A stretch of 64,000 nucleotides of DNA. It comes from JAGVSZ01 sp019137045. Its GTDB lineage: Bacteria; Pseudomonadota; Gammaproteobacteria; Burkholderiales; SG8-39. The position numbers and the translations under genes are program-made. The notes under the pieces are model-generated. The model was not told the DNA's origin. It was given only the letters and a program-made list of their open reading frames with translations, and did no database searches. Positions 7,409 through 17,591 of the stretch are shown here, piece by piece (the first letter of the stretch is position 1; each line of letters starts with the position of its first letter). The DNA lies in contig JAXMFT010000003.1 in assembly GCA_046347635.1 (NCBI GenBank), positions 62,001 to 126,000 of the forward strand, written 5' to 3'.

Positions 7409-8944
7409 TCACGCCTCCGCCGCGAGCCGCTGGCGCAGCGCGATCCGGTCGATCTTGCCGACCGTCGTGCGCGGCAGCTCGCTCACCAGGTAGATCTTCG
7501 CCGGGACCTTGTAGCGCGCGAGGTTCGCCTTGCAGTGCGCGACCAGGTCGTCCGCCGTCGCGCGCGCCCCGGGCTTGAGCACGGCGTAGGCGCGGATCGC
7601 CTCGCCGTAGTACGGGTCGGGCACCCCCGAGCTCGCCGCCTCCACCACGTCGGGGTGCGCGAAGAGCACCTCGTCCACCTCGCGCGGGTAGACGTTGTAC
7701 CCGCCCACGATCGCCATGTCCTTCTTGCGGTCGCGGATGTAGAGCCAGCCGTCGGCGTCGAGCTCGCCGATGTCGCCGGTGTAGAGCCACCCGTCGCGCA
7801 GCGCCTCGGCGGTCTCCTTGGGGCGGTTGCGATACCCGCTCATGATCTGCGGGCCGCGCGCGCGGATCTCGCCCCGTTCGCCCGCGGGGAGGACCTTCGT
7901 GCCGCTCTCCACGTCGACGATCTGCACTTCGGTGAGCGGCAGCGCCGGCCCCACCGAGCCGGCGCGCAGCTGCGCGCCCTCGCGCACGTAGGTCAGCACC
8001 GGGCCGGCCTCGGTCTGGCCGAAGCCCTCCAGAATCGGCGAGCCGGTGGCCGCGAACCACTGCTGGAGGGTCGCCTCCGGCAGCGGGGCCGACCCCGAGT
8101 AGGAGGTGCGCAGGCGCGCGAAGTCGGTGCGCGCGAAGCGCTCGTGGGCGAGCAGCCCGATGAACACCGTCGGCCCGGCCGGCAGGCGCGTGATCCCCTC
8201 GCGCTCGATCGTTTCCAGCACGAGCTCGGGCTTGTAGCGCGGGAGGATCACGAGCTTCCCGCGGCAGTAGGGGGCGAGGTGCAGGCACATCGCCACCGCG
8301 AACACGTGGAAGAGCGGCATCATGCACAGCACCGCCTCGTCGTCGGGGCGCGTGGGCAGCGCCGCCTCGCGCTGGCTGATGTTCACGCTCATCTGCGCGT
8401 GCGTGATGTTGACGCCCTTCGGCAGCCCGGTCGTGCCGCCGGTGTACTGCAGCGTGGCGAAGCTCTCGGGCGCCGGCAGCGGCTCGGGCAGCCGCTGGGA
8501 CACGTCGTCGCGCCAGCGCGTGAGCGAGCTGCCGGAGGCGCCGCCCACCTCGATGCGATGCGGGATCCCGAGCGCGGCGGCGAGCGGCTCGACGGTCGGG
8601 CGCACCTCCGCGTCGTGGATCAGCACCGCGGGCGCCGCGTCGCGCAGGATGTGCTCCAGCTCGCGCGTCGTGTAGGCCGGGTTGATCGGGACCGCCTGCG
8701 CGCCGGCCGCGTGCGCGGCGAACGTGGCGACCGGCATGTCGAGCGAGTTGCCGCAGACGAGCGCGACGCGCGAGCCGCGCGCGCCGCGCCCCACGAGCTC
8801 GCGCGCGAACCCCGCCACGCAGCGCAGGTACTGGGCGTAGGTGAGCCGCGACTCGCCGAGCACGAGCGCGGTCGCCTCGCCCGCGCGGCGCGCCGCCTCG
8901 GCGAGCATGTGGACGACGGTCGGGTGGACGGTCGGCAGCTGCAT
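7409..8944 (-). CDS. AMP-dependent acyl-CoA synthetase
   Basis: A 511-residue class I ANL enzyme resembling 4-coumarate/long-chain acyl-CoA ligases. The P-loop YTGGTTGLPKGV is near 175, the GFGQTEAGP motif (aromatic-binding A5 region) near 305, WLYTGDIGELDADG near 385, the hinge DRKKDMAIVGGYNVYPREV near 405-420 and the catalytic Lys in PRTTVGKIDR near 497. It is the first gene of a tight block: the Mo subunit starts only four bases downstream, so ligase and Mo-enzyme are almost certainly co-expressed, consistent with the Mo-enzyme acting on a CoA thioester. The ATG at the N-terminus (MQLPTVHPTVV) gives normal family length. Confidence 0.88.
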   Translation of the reverse strand: MQLPTVHPTVVHMLAEAARRAGEATALVLGESRLTYAQYLRCVAGFARELVGRGARGSRVALVCGNSLDMPVATFAAHAAGAQAVPINPAYTTRELEHILRDAAPAVLIHDAEVRPTVEPLAAALGIPHRIEVGGASGSSLTRWRDDVSQRLPEPLPAPESFATLQYTGGTTGLPKGVNITHAQMSVNISQREAALPTRPDDEAVLCMMPLFHVFAVAMCLHLAPYCRGKLVILPRYKPELVLETIEREGITRLPAGPTVFIGLLAHERFARTDFARLRTSYSGSAPLPEATLQQWFAATGSPILEGFGQTEAGPVLTYVREGAQLRAGSVGPALPLTEVQIVDVESGTKVLPAGERGEIRARGPQIMSGYRNRPKETAEALRDGWLYTGDIGELDADGWLYIRDRKKDMAIVGGYNVYPREVDEVLFAHPDVVEAASSGVPDPYYGEAIRAYAVLKPGARATADDLVAHCKANLARYKVPAKIYLVSELPRTTVGKIDRIALRQRLAAEA

Positions 8945-8969
8945 GCGGACTTCCCGCGCCGTTCCCCGT

Positions 8970-9953
8970 CTACCGCACGAACTGGTTGGTGTAGAGCTCG
9001 GCGAGCGGCGTCTCCTTGGGCACGATGCCCTCCTTGACGTAGAACTTCTGCACCGCCGCCAGGCGCTCCGGATCGATCGTCCCGAGCACCTTCTGGCCCG
9101 GGTAGACGTACTGGTTGTACAGCCGGAACACCGCCTCGACGCTGGCCGCCTTGCCCTTGTGCTGCGGCACGGCGTTGGCGTAGTCGCGCGCCGCCCCGGC
9201 CGGGTCCTTCATGATGTCCTGCATGCCCTTGAGCGTCGCGCGCACCAGCTTCTGCACCAGCTCCGGACGCTTCTGAATGGTCTCGTCGGACACCAGGATC
9301 GCCTGCGCCATGCTCTTGAAGTACTCGTCCGAGGAGAAGATCTTCACCTTCGCCCCGGCCTCGGTGGCCGAGACGATCCAGTCGGGCACCGCCGCCATCG
9401 CGTCGGCCTTGCCCGCAGCGAAGAGCTGCCACACCCGCCGGCCCGGCCGCCTGCGCGTCCACGTCGGCCTTGCTCAGCCCCACCGAGGCGAGCATCCCCT
9501 GCAGCGCAAAGAAGGTGGTGTCCTGGTAGGCGATCGTGGTGATGGTCTTGCCCTTCAAGTCCTTGGGCCCGCCGATCCCCTTGCCCTCGTGCACCACCAG
9601 CTGGGTGAGCGACTTGCCCCCCAGCAGCGCCACCGCCTTCACCGGCACCCCTTGCGCGCGCGCGATGATCGGCGTGTCGCCCAGCCCCCGCCGATCGGCG
9701 CGTTGCCCGCGCCCACCTGCTTGGCCACATCGACACCGCCCTTCGCGACCACGAAGCTCACCTTCAGGCCTTCCTGGGCGTAGTAGCCGCGCACCTGCGC
9801 CAGCATCCAGGGCCCGAACGCCGGCAGAAACGCCGGCGCCGGCAGCAGGTAGCTCACCTCCTCGGTCGGCTGCGCCCGCACCGGGCCGCTCAACGCGAGC
9901 GCCGCGGCCAGTACGGCCGCCAGCGCACCGACCACCGCTCGTCTGCTCTTCAT
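8970..9953 (-). pseudogene. ABC transporter periplasmic receptor, NMT1/SsuA-like, two frame breaks
   Basis: The gene encodes a nitrate/taurine/thiamine-precursor-type solute-binding protein of about 327 residues, but the reading frame breaks twice. The N-terminal part (signal peptide MKSRRAVVGALAAVLAAALA, then a FVVAKGGVDVAKQVGAG segment) stops being sensible at a C-run at 9685-9689, where one base appears to be missing. The middle part (DTPIIARAQGVPVKAVALL through VGLSKADVDAQAAG) runs in another frame to about 9440, where one extra base returns reading to the original frame (WQLFAAGKADAMAAVPDW to the stop). Because the two shifts cancel, total length is normal; sequencing error or recent decay are both possible. 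GAGGAGG precedes the ATG. No cognate permease or ATPase adjoins it. Confidence 0.75.
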
Positions 9954-9988
9954 GCCTGCACTCCTCCTCTCGAAATCGGTCGGCGAGG

Positions 9989-12300
9989 TCAGCCGCTCGC
10001 CCCTGCGGCGAGCAGGCCGCGCAGCACGCGTTCGGGGGTCATCGGCAGCTGGCGCAGCCGCACCCCCGTCGCCGCCGCGACCGCGTTCGCAATCGCCGCG
10101 GCGACGACGTTGATGCCGATCTCGCCCACCCCTTTCGCCCCGAACGGCCCGTCGGGATCGGGCGACTCGACGATGTAAGAGTGGAGCTCGTACGGCACCT
10201 CGCGGCTCGTCGGCACCTTGTAGTCCATCAGCGTGGGGTTCGCGAGGCGCGGCCCGTTCCACACCATCTCCTCCACCAGCGCGAACCCCAGGCCCTGCGC
10301 GAACGCGCCCTCGAGCTGGCCCTCGACCGAGCCGCGGTTGATCGCGCGGCCGACGTCGGCCACGGTCCAAGCGCGGCGCACCTCGATCTGGCCGGTCGTC
10401 TCGTCGATCTCGACGTCCACGCACAGCGCGCCGAAGCTGTAGACGCCGATCTGCGGGAACGGCAGGCCGACCGCGACCGCGCGCTTCGGGTCGACGGTGG
10501 GCTGGTCGAACACCCACGAGTTCGTGCCGATGATCGGCCCGCCCTTGCGCCAGTGCGCGCGCGCCGATATCGCGAGGAAGGGCAGCTCCTTCCCCGGCAC
10601 GCCCTTGATCCCGACCACGCCCCCGGGCCGCAGCTCGAGGTCCGCCTCCGCGCACTCCAGGAGCTCCGCGGCGTGCGTCTTGATCTGGCGCTCGACCTCG
10701 CGCGCGGCCGCGAACACCGCCCGCCCGGTGGTGTAGGTGACGCGGCTCGCGGTGGTGCCCCAGTTGTAGGGCGAGCCGTCGGTGTCGGGGCTCGCGATGC
10801 TCACCCGGTCGAGCGGGATCTTGAGCGCGTCGGCGCAGATCTGCGTGAGGATGGTGTCCGAGCCCTGCCCGATGTCCACCGCGCCGGTGTTGAGCACCAC
10901 CGACCCGTCCTCGAGCAGGCGCACGATCGCGCCGGTGCCGAGCAGGCCGCTGATGTGCGCGGTGCACGCGAAGCCGAGCGCGCGCCGCTTCCCCGGCGCG
11001 GCCGCGAGCTTCTCCCGGTCCTTCCACTTCGACTCGCGCTCGGCGACCTCGATGCACTCGGCGAGCCCGTTCGATCCGAGCTGCTGCCCGCCGAACCACC
11101 GGTCGTCGGGACCGAGCGCGTTCTTGCGCCGGATCTCCACCGGGTCGATGCCGAGCCGCGCCGCGATCTCGTCGATCTGCGTCTCGGTGCCGAAGCTCAC
11201 CTGCGGGTTGCCGAACCCGCGGAAGGCGCCGAAGCGCAGCTTGTTGGTGTACACGAGCGTGCCGCGGCAGCGGGTGTGCGGGATGCGATACGGCCCGCGG
11301 GCCATCAGCAGGCTGTAGCCGAGGACCCCGGGGCTGTCGTCGGCGTACGCCCCGCCGTCGGCCAGCACCTCGACGTCGCGCGCGACGAAGGTGCCGTCCT
11401 TCTTCACCCCGGTCTTCACCCGCACCTTGAACGGGTGGCGCGCGCGCACGATCTCGAAGTCCTCCTCGCGGCTCAGCACGAGCTTGACCGGGCGGCCGGC
11501 GGCGAGCGCGAGCTTGACCACGATCGGCTGGATGTGCGCTTCCATCTTGTTGCCGAACCCGGCGCCGACGCGCGGGGTCAGGCAGCGCAGCCGCGACATC
11601 GGCAGCCCGAGCGACTCGCACACGCTCGCCTGGACGCGGAACACCGACTGGTTCGCCGACCACAGCGTCACGCGCCCCGCCGCGTCCACCTCGGCGAGCG
11701 CGCCGCACGGCTCGAGCGACACGTGCGCCTGCGGCGCGGTGCGGTACTCGTGCTCGACGACGAGATCGGATTCGCGCCATCCGCGCTCGAGGTCGCCCTC
11801 GGCGAGCTCGGTGCTGGAGCAGACGTTCCCTCCGCACACCGCCTCGAACACCTTGAAGTAGGAGGCGAGCTCCTCGTGGATGATCGCCGCGCCGGGCGCG
11901 AGGGCGTCCTCGGGCGCGAGGATCGCCGGCAGCTCCTCGTACTGCACCTCGACCAGCAGCGCCGCGGCGCGTGCCTGCGCCTCGGTCTCGGCGGCGATCG
12001 CCACCACCGGCTCGCCGACGTAGCGCACCTTGCCCTTGGCGATGGCGTGCTCGTCCTTGATGAAGGCGCCCATGCGGTGGTCGCCGAAGTCCTCCCCGGT
12101 CAGCACGCAGCGCACCCCCGGCGCCGCGCGCGCCGCGCGCACGTCGTAGGAGACGATGCGGGCGTGCGGATGCGGGCTGCCGACCAGCGCGCCGTGCAGC
12201 ATGCCGGGACGGTAGAGATCGGCGATGTACTGCGCGCGCCCGGTCAGCTTCTCGCGGATCTCGACCCGCGGCAGGCTGCGTCCGATCAGCGATTGGTCGC

Positions 12301-12304
<4 letters not shown>
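9989..12304 (-). CDS. Molybdenum hydroxylase Mo-cofactor subunit (set 2)
   Basis: A 771-residue CoxL-family large subunit with an intact catalytic set: VGAGFGNKMEAHI near 240, FGAFRGFGNPQ near 350, AVDIGQGSDTILTQ near 470, and the catalytic Glu728 in GPFGAKGVGE. A GTG start (12304) overlapping the stop of the 2Fe-2S gene (GTGA) gives the N-terminus SDQSLIGRSLPRVEIREKLTG, the usual family start. It belongs with the 2Fe-2S and FAD genes upstream (order FAD, 2Fe-2S, Mo), a different order from sets 1 and 3, so the sets are not recent copies of one another. The substrate is not deducible; hydroxylation of an aromatic or N-heterocyclic carbon is the family norm. Confidence 0.92.
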
Positions 12305-12767
<463 letters not shown>

Positions 12768-12771
<4 letters not shown>

Positions 12772-13632
12772 CGCGCCTGCCCCAGCTCGTCGCGCGCGCG
12801 CGCCACCGCGCGCGCCACCATGCGCGGGATCGCGAGCCGCCGGTACTCGGCGCTCGCGCGCACGTCGTCGGTCGGATCGGCGGCCGCGGCGAGCGCTGCG
12901 CCCGCCTGCGCCGCTGCGGCGTCGCTCAGCCGGCCCTGCGCGAGCAGCGTCGACCTTGGGGTCGTGGACCGGCGTCGGCGCGCAGCCGCCGATCGCCAGG
13001 CCCACCGCGATCCCGGCGTCCGCCCGCCGCGTCACCGACAGCGCAACCGCGACGATCGCGTGGTCGCCCGCGACGCGCGCGAGCTTGTCGTAGAGCCCCA
13101 CGCCCGGCGCCGCCGGGGGCAGCAGGATCGCGCTCACGATCTCTGCGGGCGCGAGCGCGGTCGTGTACAGCCCGAGAAAGAACTCGCGCGCCGGCACGCG
13201 CCGCCGGCCGCGCTCGGAGGCGAGCTCGACGACGGCGTCGGCCGCGACCAGCGCCGACGGATAGTCGGCCGCGGGGTCGGCGAGCGCGACCACGCCGCCG
13301 ATCGTGCCCATGTTCCGCACCGGCGGGTTCGCCACCTTGCCGGCGGCCTCGCGCAGGACGGCGAGGGGGCCCGCGAGCCGCGCCTCCGCCTCGAGCTCGC
13401 GATGGCGCGTCATCGCGCCGATGCGCAGCCCCCCGTCGGGCGTCGCGCTGATGCCGCGCAGCTCGGCGACCTCGGCCAGGCTGACGAGCTCGACGGGGTC
13501 CACCAGATCGAGGTTCATCATCGCCACGAGGCTCGCGCCGCCCGCAATGCAGCGCACGTCGTCCCCGCGCGCGAGGAGGCGCGCGGCCTCCTCGGGCGTC
13601 TGCGGGAAGTGCAGCTGCTTCAGCGCGCTCAC
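12768..13632 (-). pseudogene. Molybdenum hydroxylase FAD subunit (set 2), one frame break
   Basis: A CoxM-family FAD subunit of about 288 residues. The first 220 residues are clean: CIAGGASLVAMMNLDLVDP near 28-46 and MGTIGGVVALADPAADYPSA near 108-127 are the two FAD-binding motifs, and there is no Cys-rich 4Fe-4S insertion, unlike sets 1 and 3. Around 12945-12950 one base appears missing (GTCGACGC/TGCTC); after it the family C-terminus continues in another frame (LLAQGRLSDAAAAQ to ARDELGQAR) and ends at a TGA overlapping the next ATG. The preserved overlap and C-terminal homology argue for a sequencing error rather than decay. Start is a GTG with GGAGG six bases before it. Confidence 0.8.
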
Positions 13633-13666
13633 GCCGCCTCCGGTGCTCAGCCCCTCCCCGCGGCGC

Positions 13667-15073
13667 TCACTTCTTCTTCCACGGCAGCCGCTCGCCCCAC
13701 TTCTGCATGGTGCGCGCGACGATCTCCGGATCGTCCACCAGCCGCGGCGGCTTCTCGCCCCAGAAGGCGTACTCCTCGTCGGGCATCGTGGCGTCGATGC
13801 CCATGCCGGTCTGCCAGCCCTTCTCGCGCAGCGAGACCGCCGGGTCGAGCCACTGCCCCGCGCGGCGCGGCAGGATGTACACGTCGCGGTCGGCGCGCAC
13901 GCGCGTCGAGAGCGCCCAGTGCACCGAGTCGTAGTCCCAGATGTCCACGTCCTTGTCCACCACGATGACGTGCTTGTAGCGCGCGTAGGTGGAACCCCAG
14001 ACCGCGTCCATCACCTGCTGCGGGTGGCCGGGGAAGAGCTTGTCGATCTTTACGATCGCCTCGTAGGTGACGTCGCAGCGCAAGTCGATGATGCCGGGCA
14101 CCAGGTCCTTGATCGTCTTGTAGGCGACCGCCTGCGAGGACTTGCCGACCACGAACGCGCTCTCCGAGGGGTGCCACTGCTCGCGTGCGCCGAGGTAGAT
14201 CGGCTGGCGGCGATGGGTCACGCGCTGCACCTCGAACACCGGGTTGCTGCGCGCTTCCCCGTAGTGCCCGGTGTACTCCCCGAACCCGCCCTCGATCGCG
14301 CGCACGCCGGGGCGGATGATCCCCTCGAACACGAACTCCGAGGTGGCCGGGACCAGGATGTCGTTCGTCTGGCACTTCACCATGTCGAGCGGCTCGCCGC
14401 GCAGCCCGCCGGCGATCTGGAACTCGTCGACGTTCGGCGGCGTACGGGTCGAGGCGACGATCTCGACCGAGGGGTCGTAGCCGGTCACCACCGCCATCGG
14501 CATGGTCTTGCCGAGGCGCTCGTACTTCATGTAGTGCTGGCGGCCGTGGGTGTACTCGGGTGCGCCCCAGCCGAGCGTGTTCTTCGACAGCGTCCCCATG
14601 CGGTAGATGCCGGCGTTCAGGATGCCGTTCTCCGGGTCCTTGGTGATCGACACCGAGAGCGTGCCGGGGAACTCGCCGCCGTCGTACTGGTGCCAGACGG
14701 TGTTGCAGATCTTGTGCAGGTCGATGGCGTCGCCCTCGATCACCACCTCCTGGCAGGGGGCGTCGCGCACGACGCGCGGCGGGACCAGGCGCTCGGTGCG
14801 GCGGCACCACTCCGCGTTGAAGTCGCTCCACTTCTCGATGCCGAGCGCGGCGAGGAAGCGCGGCCCGGTGCCGAGCAGGTTGGTGAGCATCGGGACCTCC
14901 GCGCCCTTGATGCGCTCGAAGAGGAGCGCCGGCGCGAGCGACTGCAGGCCGATGCGCGTGAGCCCGTTGATCTCCCAGCTCGGATCGACCTCGTCCTTGA
15001 TGCGCACGAGCTCGCCGATCTTCTCCAGGTGCGCGATGAACTCGCGCATGTCGTACCAGTTTGCCTTGCCCAT
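13667..15073 (-). CDS. UbiD family decarboxylase/carboxylase (first of three)
   Basis: A 468-residue UbiD-type prFMN-dependent (de)carboxylase. The conserved active-site segment EGGFGEYTGHYGE carries the two acidic residues of the family, and NAGIYRMGT provides the Arg. Two in-frame start codons lie further upstream (ATG 15088, TTG 15091), but the first overlaps the GGAGG that sits eight bases before the ATG at 15073, so the shorter form MGKANWYDMREFI is preferred; it also matches the family N-terminus. The gene lies between the second UbiD gene and the set 2 Mo-hydroxylase, suggesting removal or addition of a ring carboxylate in the same pathway. Cofactor would come from the ubiX gene of this series. 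Confidence 0.9.
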   Translation of the reverse strand: MGKANWYDMREFIAHLEKIGELVRIKDEVDPSWEINGLTRIGLQSLAPALLFERIKGAEVPMLTNLLGTGPRFLAALGIEKWSDFNAEWCRRTERLVPPRVVRDAPCQEVVIEGDAIDLHKICNTVWHQYDGGEFPGTLSVSITKDPENGILNAGIYRMGTLSKNTLGWGAPEYTHGRQHYMKYERLGKTMPMAVVTGYDPSVEIVASTRTPPNVDEFQIAGGLRGEPLDMVKCQTNDILVPATSEFVFEGIIRPGVRAIEGGFGEYTGHYGEARSNPVFEVQRVTHRRQPIYLGAREQWHPSESAFVVGKSSQAVAYKTIKDLVPGIIDLRCDVTYEAIVKIDKLFPGHPQQVMDAVWGSTYARYKHVIVVDKDVDIWDYDSVHWALSTRVRADRDVYILPRRAGQWLDPAVSLREKGWQTGMGIDATMPDEEYAFWGEKPPRLVDDPEIVARTMQKWGERLPWKKK

Positions 15074-15112
15074 GTCCTGCGCCTCCATCAATCTCGGTGT
15101 CGTTTGATCTGG

Positions 15113-16534
15113 CTAGAGAATGTGTCCCCACTTGCCGATCACGCGCTCCCGCAACTCCGGGGCGTAATCGACCACTTTCGGAAATTCGCTGCGCCACTCA
15201 TATGGACGACAGGCATCGATGATGGCGCGCGAGTTGAATCCCTTTCGGTCGGGATGAATCGCCGGATCGAGCGGACCGCTCCAGCAGCGCCGCAAGACGT
15301 CGATGTCCGACTCCGGATCACTGCGCGTGGCAATCGCCCAAATCACCTCCTCCAGATTGGAGGGATCGATGTCGTCGTCAACGATCACGTAGTACCGCCC
15401 CATGTACGCGCCGCCGCGCGCCGCGATGGCGGCGGCACCTGCTTGCCTGGCGTGGCCTGGATAACGCTGCTTAATGGCGATGGCCGTAAACATCGACGTC
15501 GGGGCCGAGTGATGCATGTAAACGCCCCTCACATCCGGTACGCCAGCAGATTCCATTGCGTTCCACAACGTAGCCGAGGAGATCAGATCGTAGAAAACGA
15601 CCGCCGGCGGACGTCCCATGGGCGTCCCCGTGAGAATGGGCGAGTCACGGTGCATCATCGAGTGGACTCGCACGACGGGCGCTAACCGACGTTCACTCGC
15701 GTAATAGCCGGTGAATTCCCCGAAGGGCCCCTCTTCCTGCAGTTCTCCAGGATGGACGAAGCCCTCGATCGCGATTTCGGCACGCGCCGGAATCGGCAAT
15801 CCCGTCGCTGGACCTTTGATGACGTCAATCGCCTCGCCTCGCGCCCAACCTGCGTAGTCGTACTCCGAAGTGCCCCACGGCAGGTGAAAGGAGGCGGCGT
15901 ATAGCAGCAGCGGATCCTGTCCGAACGTGATCGCTACCGGAAAGGGTTCGCCCCGTGCGTGCGCCTTTTCCATCTGAATCCGCCCATCCTTGCCGGGTGA
16001 GATGTACAGGCCGAGCCTGTCTCTGTCATGAACTACGACACGGTAGGTCCCGAGATTTACCCATCCTTCGTCGGGGTCGCGCGTGACGACAACACAATCC
16101 GTCCCGATGTACCGTCCCCCATCGAGTTCGTTCCAACGCGGCACCGGGAACTTGAGCAAATCGATTGCCGCACCGGTGTAGACGTTCTCGAGCAGTGGAC
16201 CTTCGGCGACGTCCCGCGGCGCCACTGGCGCGAACGCTTTCATGCGATCCTTCCACAGACGCACGAAATCCAAACCGCGCAACTCAGCAGAAACTCCTAA
16301 CGACACGGCGATCAGCGGCAGGCTGTTGTCGCAGTTCGTGAGCACCCGAAATCCTTCCGGATAACCCTCGATCCGATCGAAGAGCAGCACTGAGGACCGC
16401 TCGAGGCGCCGCCTGCGCTCGATGTCCGTCGCGGCTCCGATCTCCAGATCCCAGCTGGCGCCCGAGAGCTCCTTCAGCAATCCGAGATCGCGCGCAACCG
16501 CCAACCACTCGCGCAGGTCCTGGTAAATCGCCAT
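15113..16534 (-). CDS. UbiD family decarboxylase (second of three), lower GC than neighbours
   Basis: A 473-residue UbiD-type protein. GWVNLGTYRVVV supplies the metal/Arg motif near residue 165, and EEGPFGEFTGYYASE near 275-285 the catalytic acids. Sequence is clearly different from the first UbiD gene next to it, so this is not a fresh duplication. Start: ATG at 16534, five bases after the stop of the Bug receptor; a TTG 12 bases upstream is in frame but less likely. Codon third positions are visibly less GC-rich than in the genes on both sides, a property shared only with the Bug gene upstream. Product could be a benzoate-type or 4-hydroxybenzoate-type decarboxylase; the substrate is unknown. 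Confidence 0.88.
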   Translation of the reverse strand: MAIYQDLREWLAVARDLGLLKELSGASWDLEIGAATDIERRRRLERSSVLLFDRIEGYPEGFRVLTNCDNSLPLIAVSLGVSAELRGLDFVRLWKDRMKAFAPVAPRDVAEGPLLENVYTGAAIDLLKFPVPRWNELDGGRYIGTDCVVVTRDPDEGWVNLGTYRVVVHDRDRLGLYISPGKDGRIQMEKAHARGEPFPVAITFGQDPLLLYAASFHLPWGTSEYDYAGWARGEAIDVIKGPATGLPIPARAEIAIEGFVHPGELQEEGPFGEFTGYYASERRLAPVVRVHSMMHRDSPILTGTPMGRPPAVVFYDLISSATLWNAMESAGVPDVRGVYMHHSAPTSMFTAIAIKQRYPGHARQAGAAAIAARGGAYMGRYYVIVDDDIDPSNLEEVIWAIATRSDPESDIDVLRRCWSGPLDPAIHPDRKGFNSRAIIDACRPYEWRSEFPKVVDYAPELRERVIGKWGHIL

Positions 16535-16538
16535 GCGG

Positions 16539-17531
16539 TCAGTCAACTCGCGCGCCCGAGGCGGTTACGGCGCGCGTCCATTTCGCGATCTCAGTCTGCA
16601 TGAACGCCCGGAACTCCTCGGGGGTCGAACTGACCGCCTCGACACCCAGCTTGAGCATCTGGTCGCGGTACCCGGGATCACTAGCCGCGCGCGTCATCAC
16701 CTCGTTCAACTTCTCCACAATCGGACGCGGCAGCCCCGCCGGCGCCAGTAGGCCGGTCCAACTGTCGACCTGAAAATTGGCAACGCCGGATTCGGCGATC
16801 GTGGGCAGCTCGGGCGCCGCGGGCCAACGAGCGGGACTGGTCACCGCGAGCGCGCGCACCTTCCCAGATTTGGCGGTGGTCAGCGCCAGGGTCGATGTCT
16901 CGAACATCATCGATACACGCCCAGAAATCACGTCCGGCATCGCTGCGCCACCACCCTTATAGGGCACATGCACGATCTGGATGCCGGTCGCCGACTTGAA
17001 TAGCTCGCCGGTGAGGTGCGACACCGACCCATTCCCGGCGGAAGCAAACGTGAGCTTACCGGGCTGCGCTTTGGCGTAGTCGATGAGGTCTCTCACGGAG
17101 GTCACCGGAAGCTCGTTCGTCACGATGAGGACGTTCGGCAGACGATGCAGAAGGGTGATCGCTGTAAAGTCGTCGACCGGCTGGTAGGGCAGCTGTTTGT
17201 AGAGGGCCGGACTGATCCCGTGAGACCCGATGGTTGCGAACAACAGGACGTATCCATCTGCCGTATCGCGCGCTACAGCACCCGATGCGACCGTGCCTCC
17301 AGCCCCAGGACGGTTCTCGACGACGACGCTCCCGCCAAGCTGATCGCCCAGCTGCTTCGCGACCGCACGGGCGAGCGCGTCGGACGAGCCGCCGGCAACG
17401 AAGGGTACGACCAGTCGAATCGGCTTAGTTGGATACCCTTGCGCCAATGCAGGGGCGAAGGCGAGCGCACACAACCATACGGACATACTCGCCAGGATCC
17501 GTCGTGTGACAGTCCTCGTGACGGTTGTCAT
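16539..17531 (-). CDS. Bug-family tripartite tricarboxylate transporter receptor (TctC-like)
   Basis: A 330-residue periplasmic receptor of the Bug/TctC family, which is strongly expanded in betaproteobacteria and binds carboxylates. Signal peptide of about 31 residues (ending ALAQG), then YPTKPIRLVVPFVAGGSSD, the family signature, followed by VVVENRPGAGG and GYVLLFATIGSHG. C-terminal LGVEAVSSTPEEFRAFM is also diagnostic. GGAGGG precedes the ATG by five bases. No TctA/TctB membrane genes are nearby, which is usual for orphan Bug genes. It immediately precedes a UbiD gene, so its ligand may be an aromatic (poly)carboxylate. Lower GC than neighbours. Confidence 0.94.
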   Translation of the reverse strand: MTTVTRTVTRRILASMSVWLCALAFAPALAQGYPTKPIRLVVPFVAGGSSDALARAVAKQLGDQLGGSVVVENRPGAGGTVASGAVARDTADGYVLLFATIGSHGISPALYKQLPYQPVDDFTAITLLHRLPNVLIVTNELPVTSVRDLIDYAKAQPGKLTFASAGNGSVSHLTGELFKSATGIQIVHVPYKGGGAAMPDVISGRVSMMFETSTLALTTAKSGKVRALAVTSPARWPAAPELPTIAESGVANFQVDSWTGLLAPAGLPRPIVEKLNEVMTRAASDPGYRDQMLKLGVEAVSSTPEEFRAFMQTEIAKWTRAVTASGARVD

Positions 17532-17591
17532 GTCGCCCTCCCTCGCCGTTAGACGCGATCGCCAGATCGTGAAACGCCGCTGCCTGCCTCT

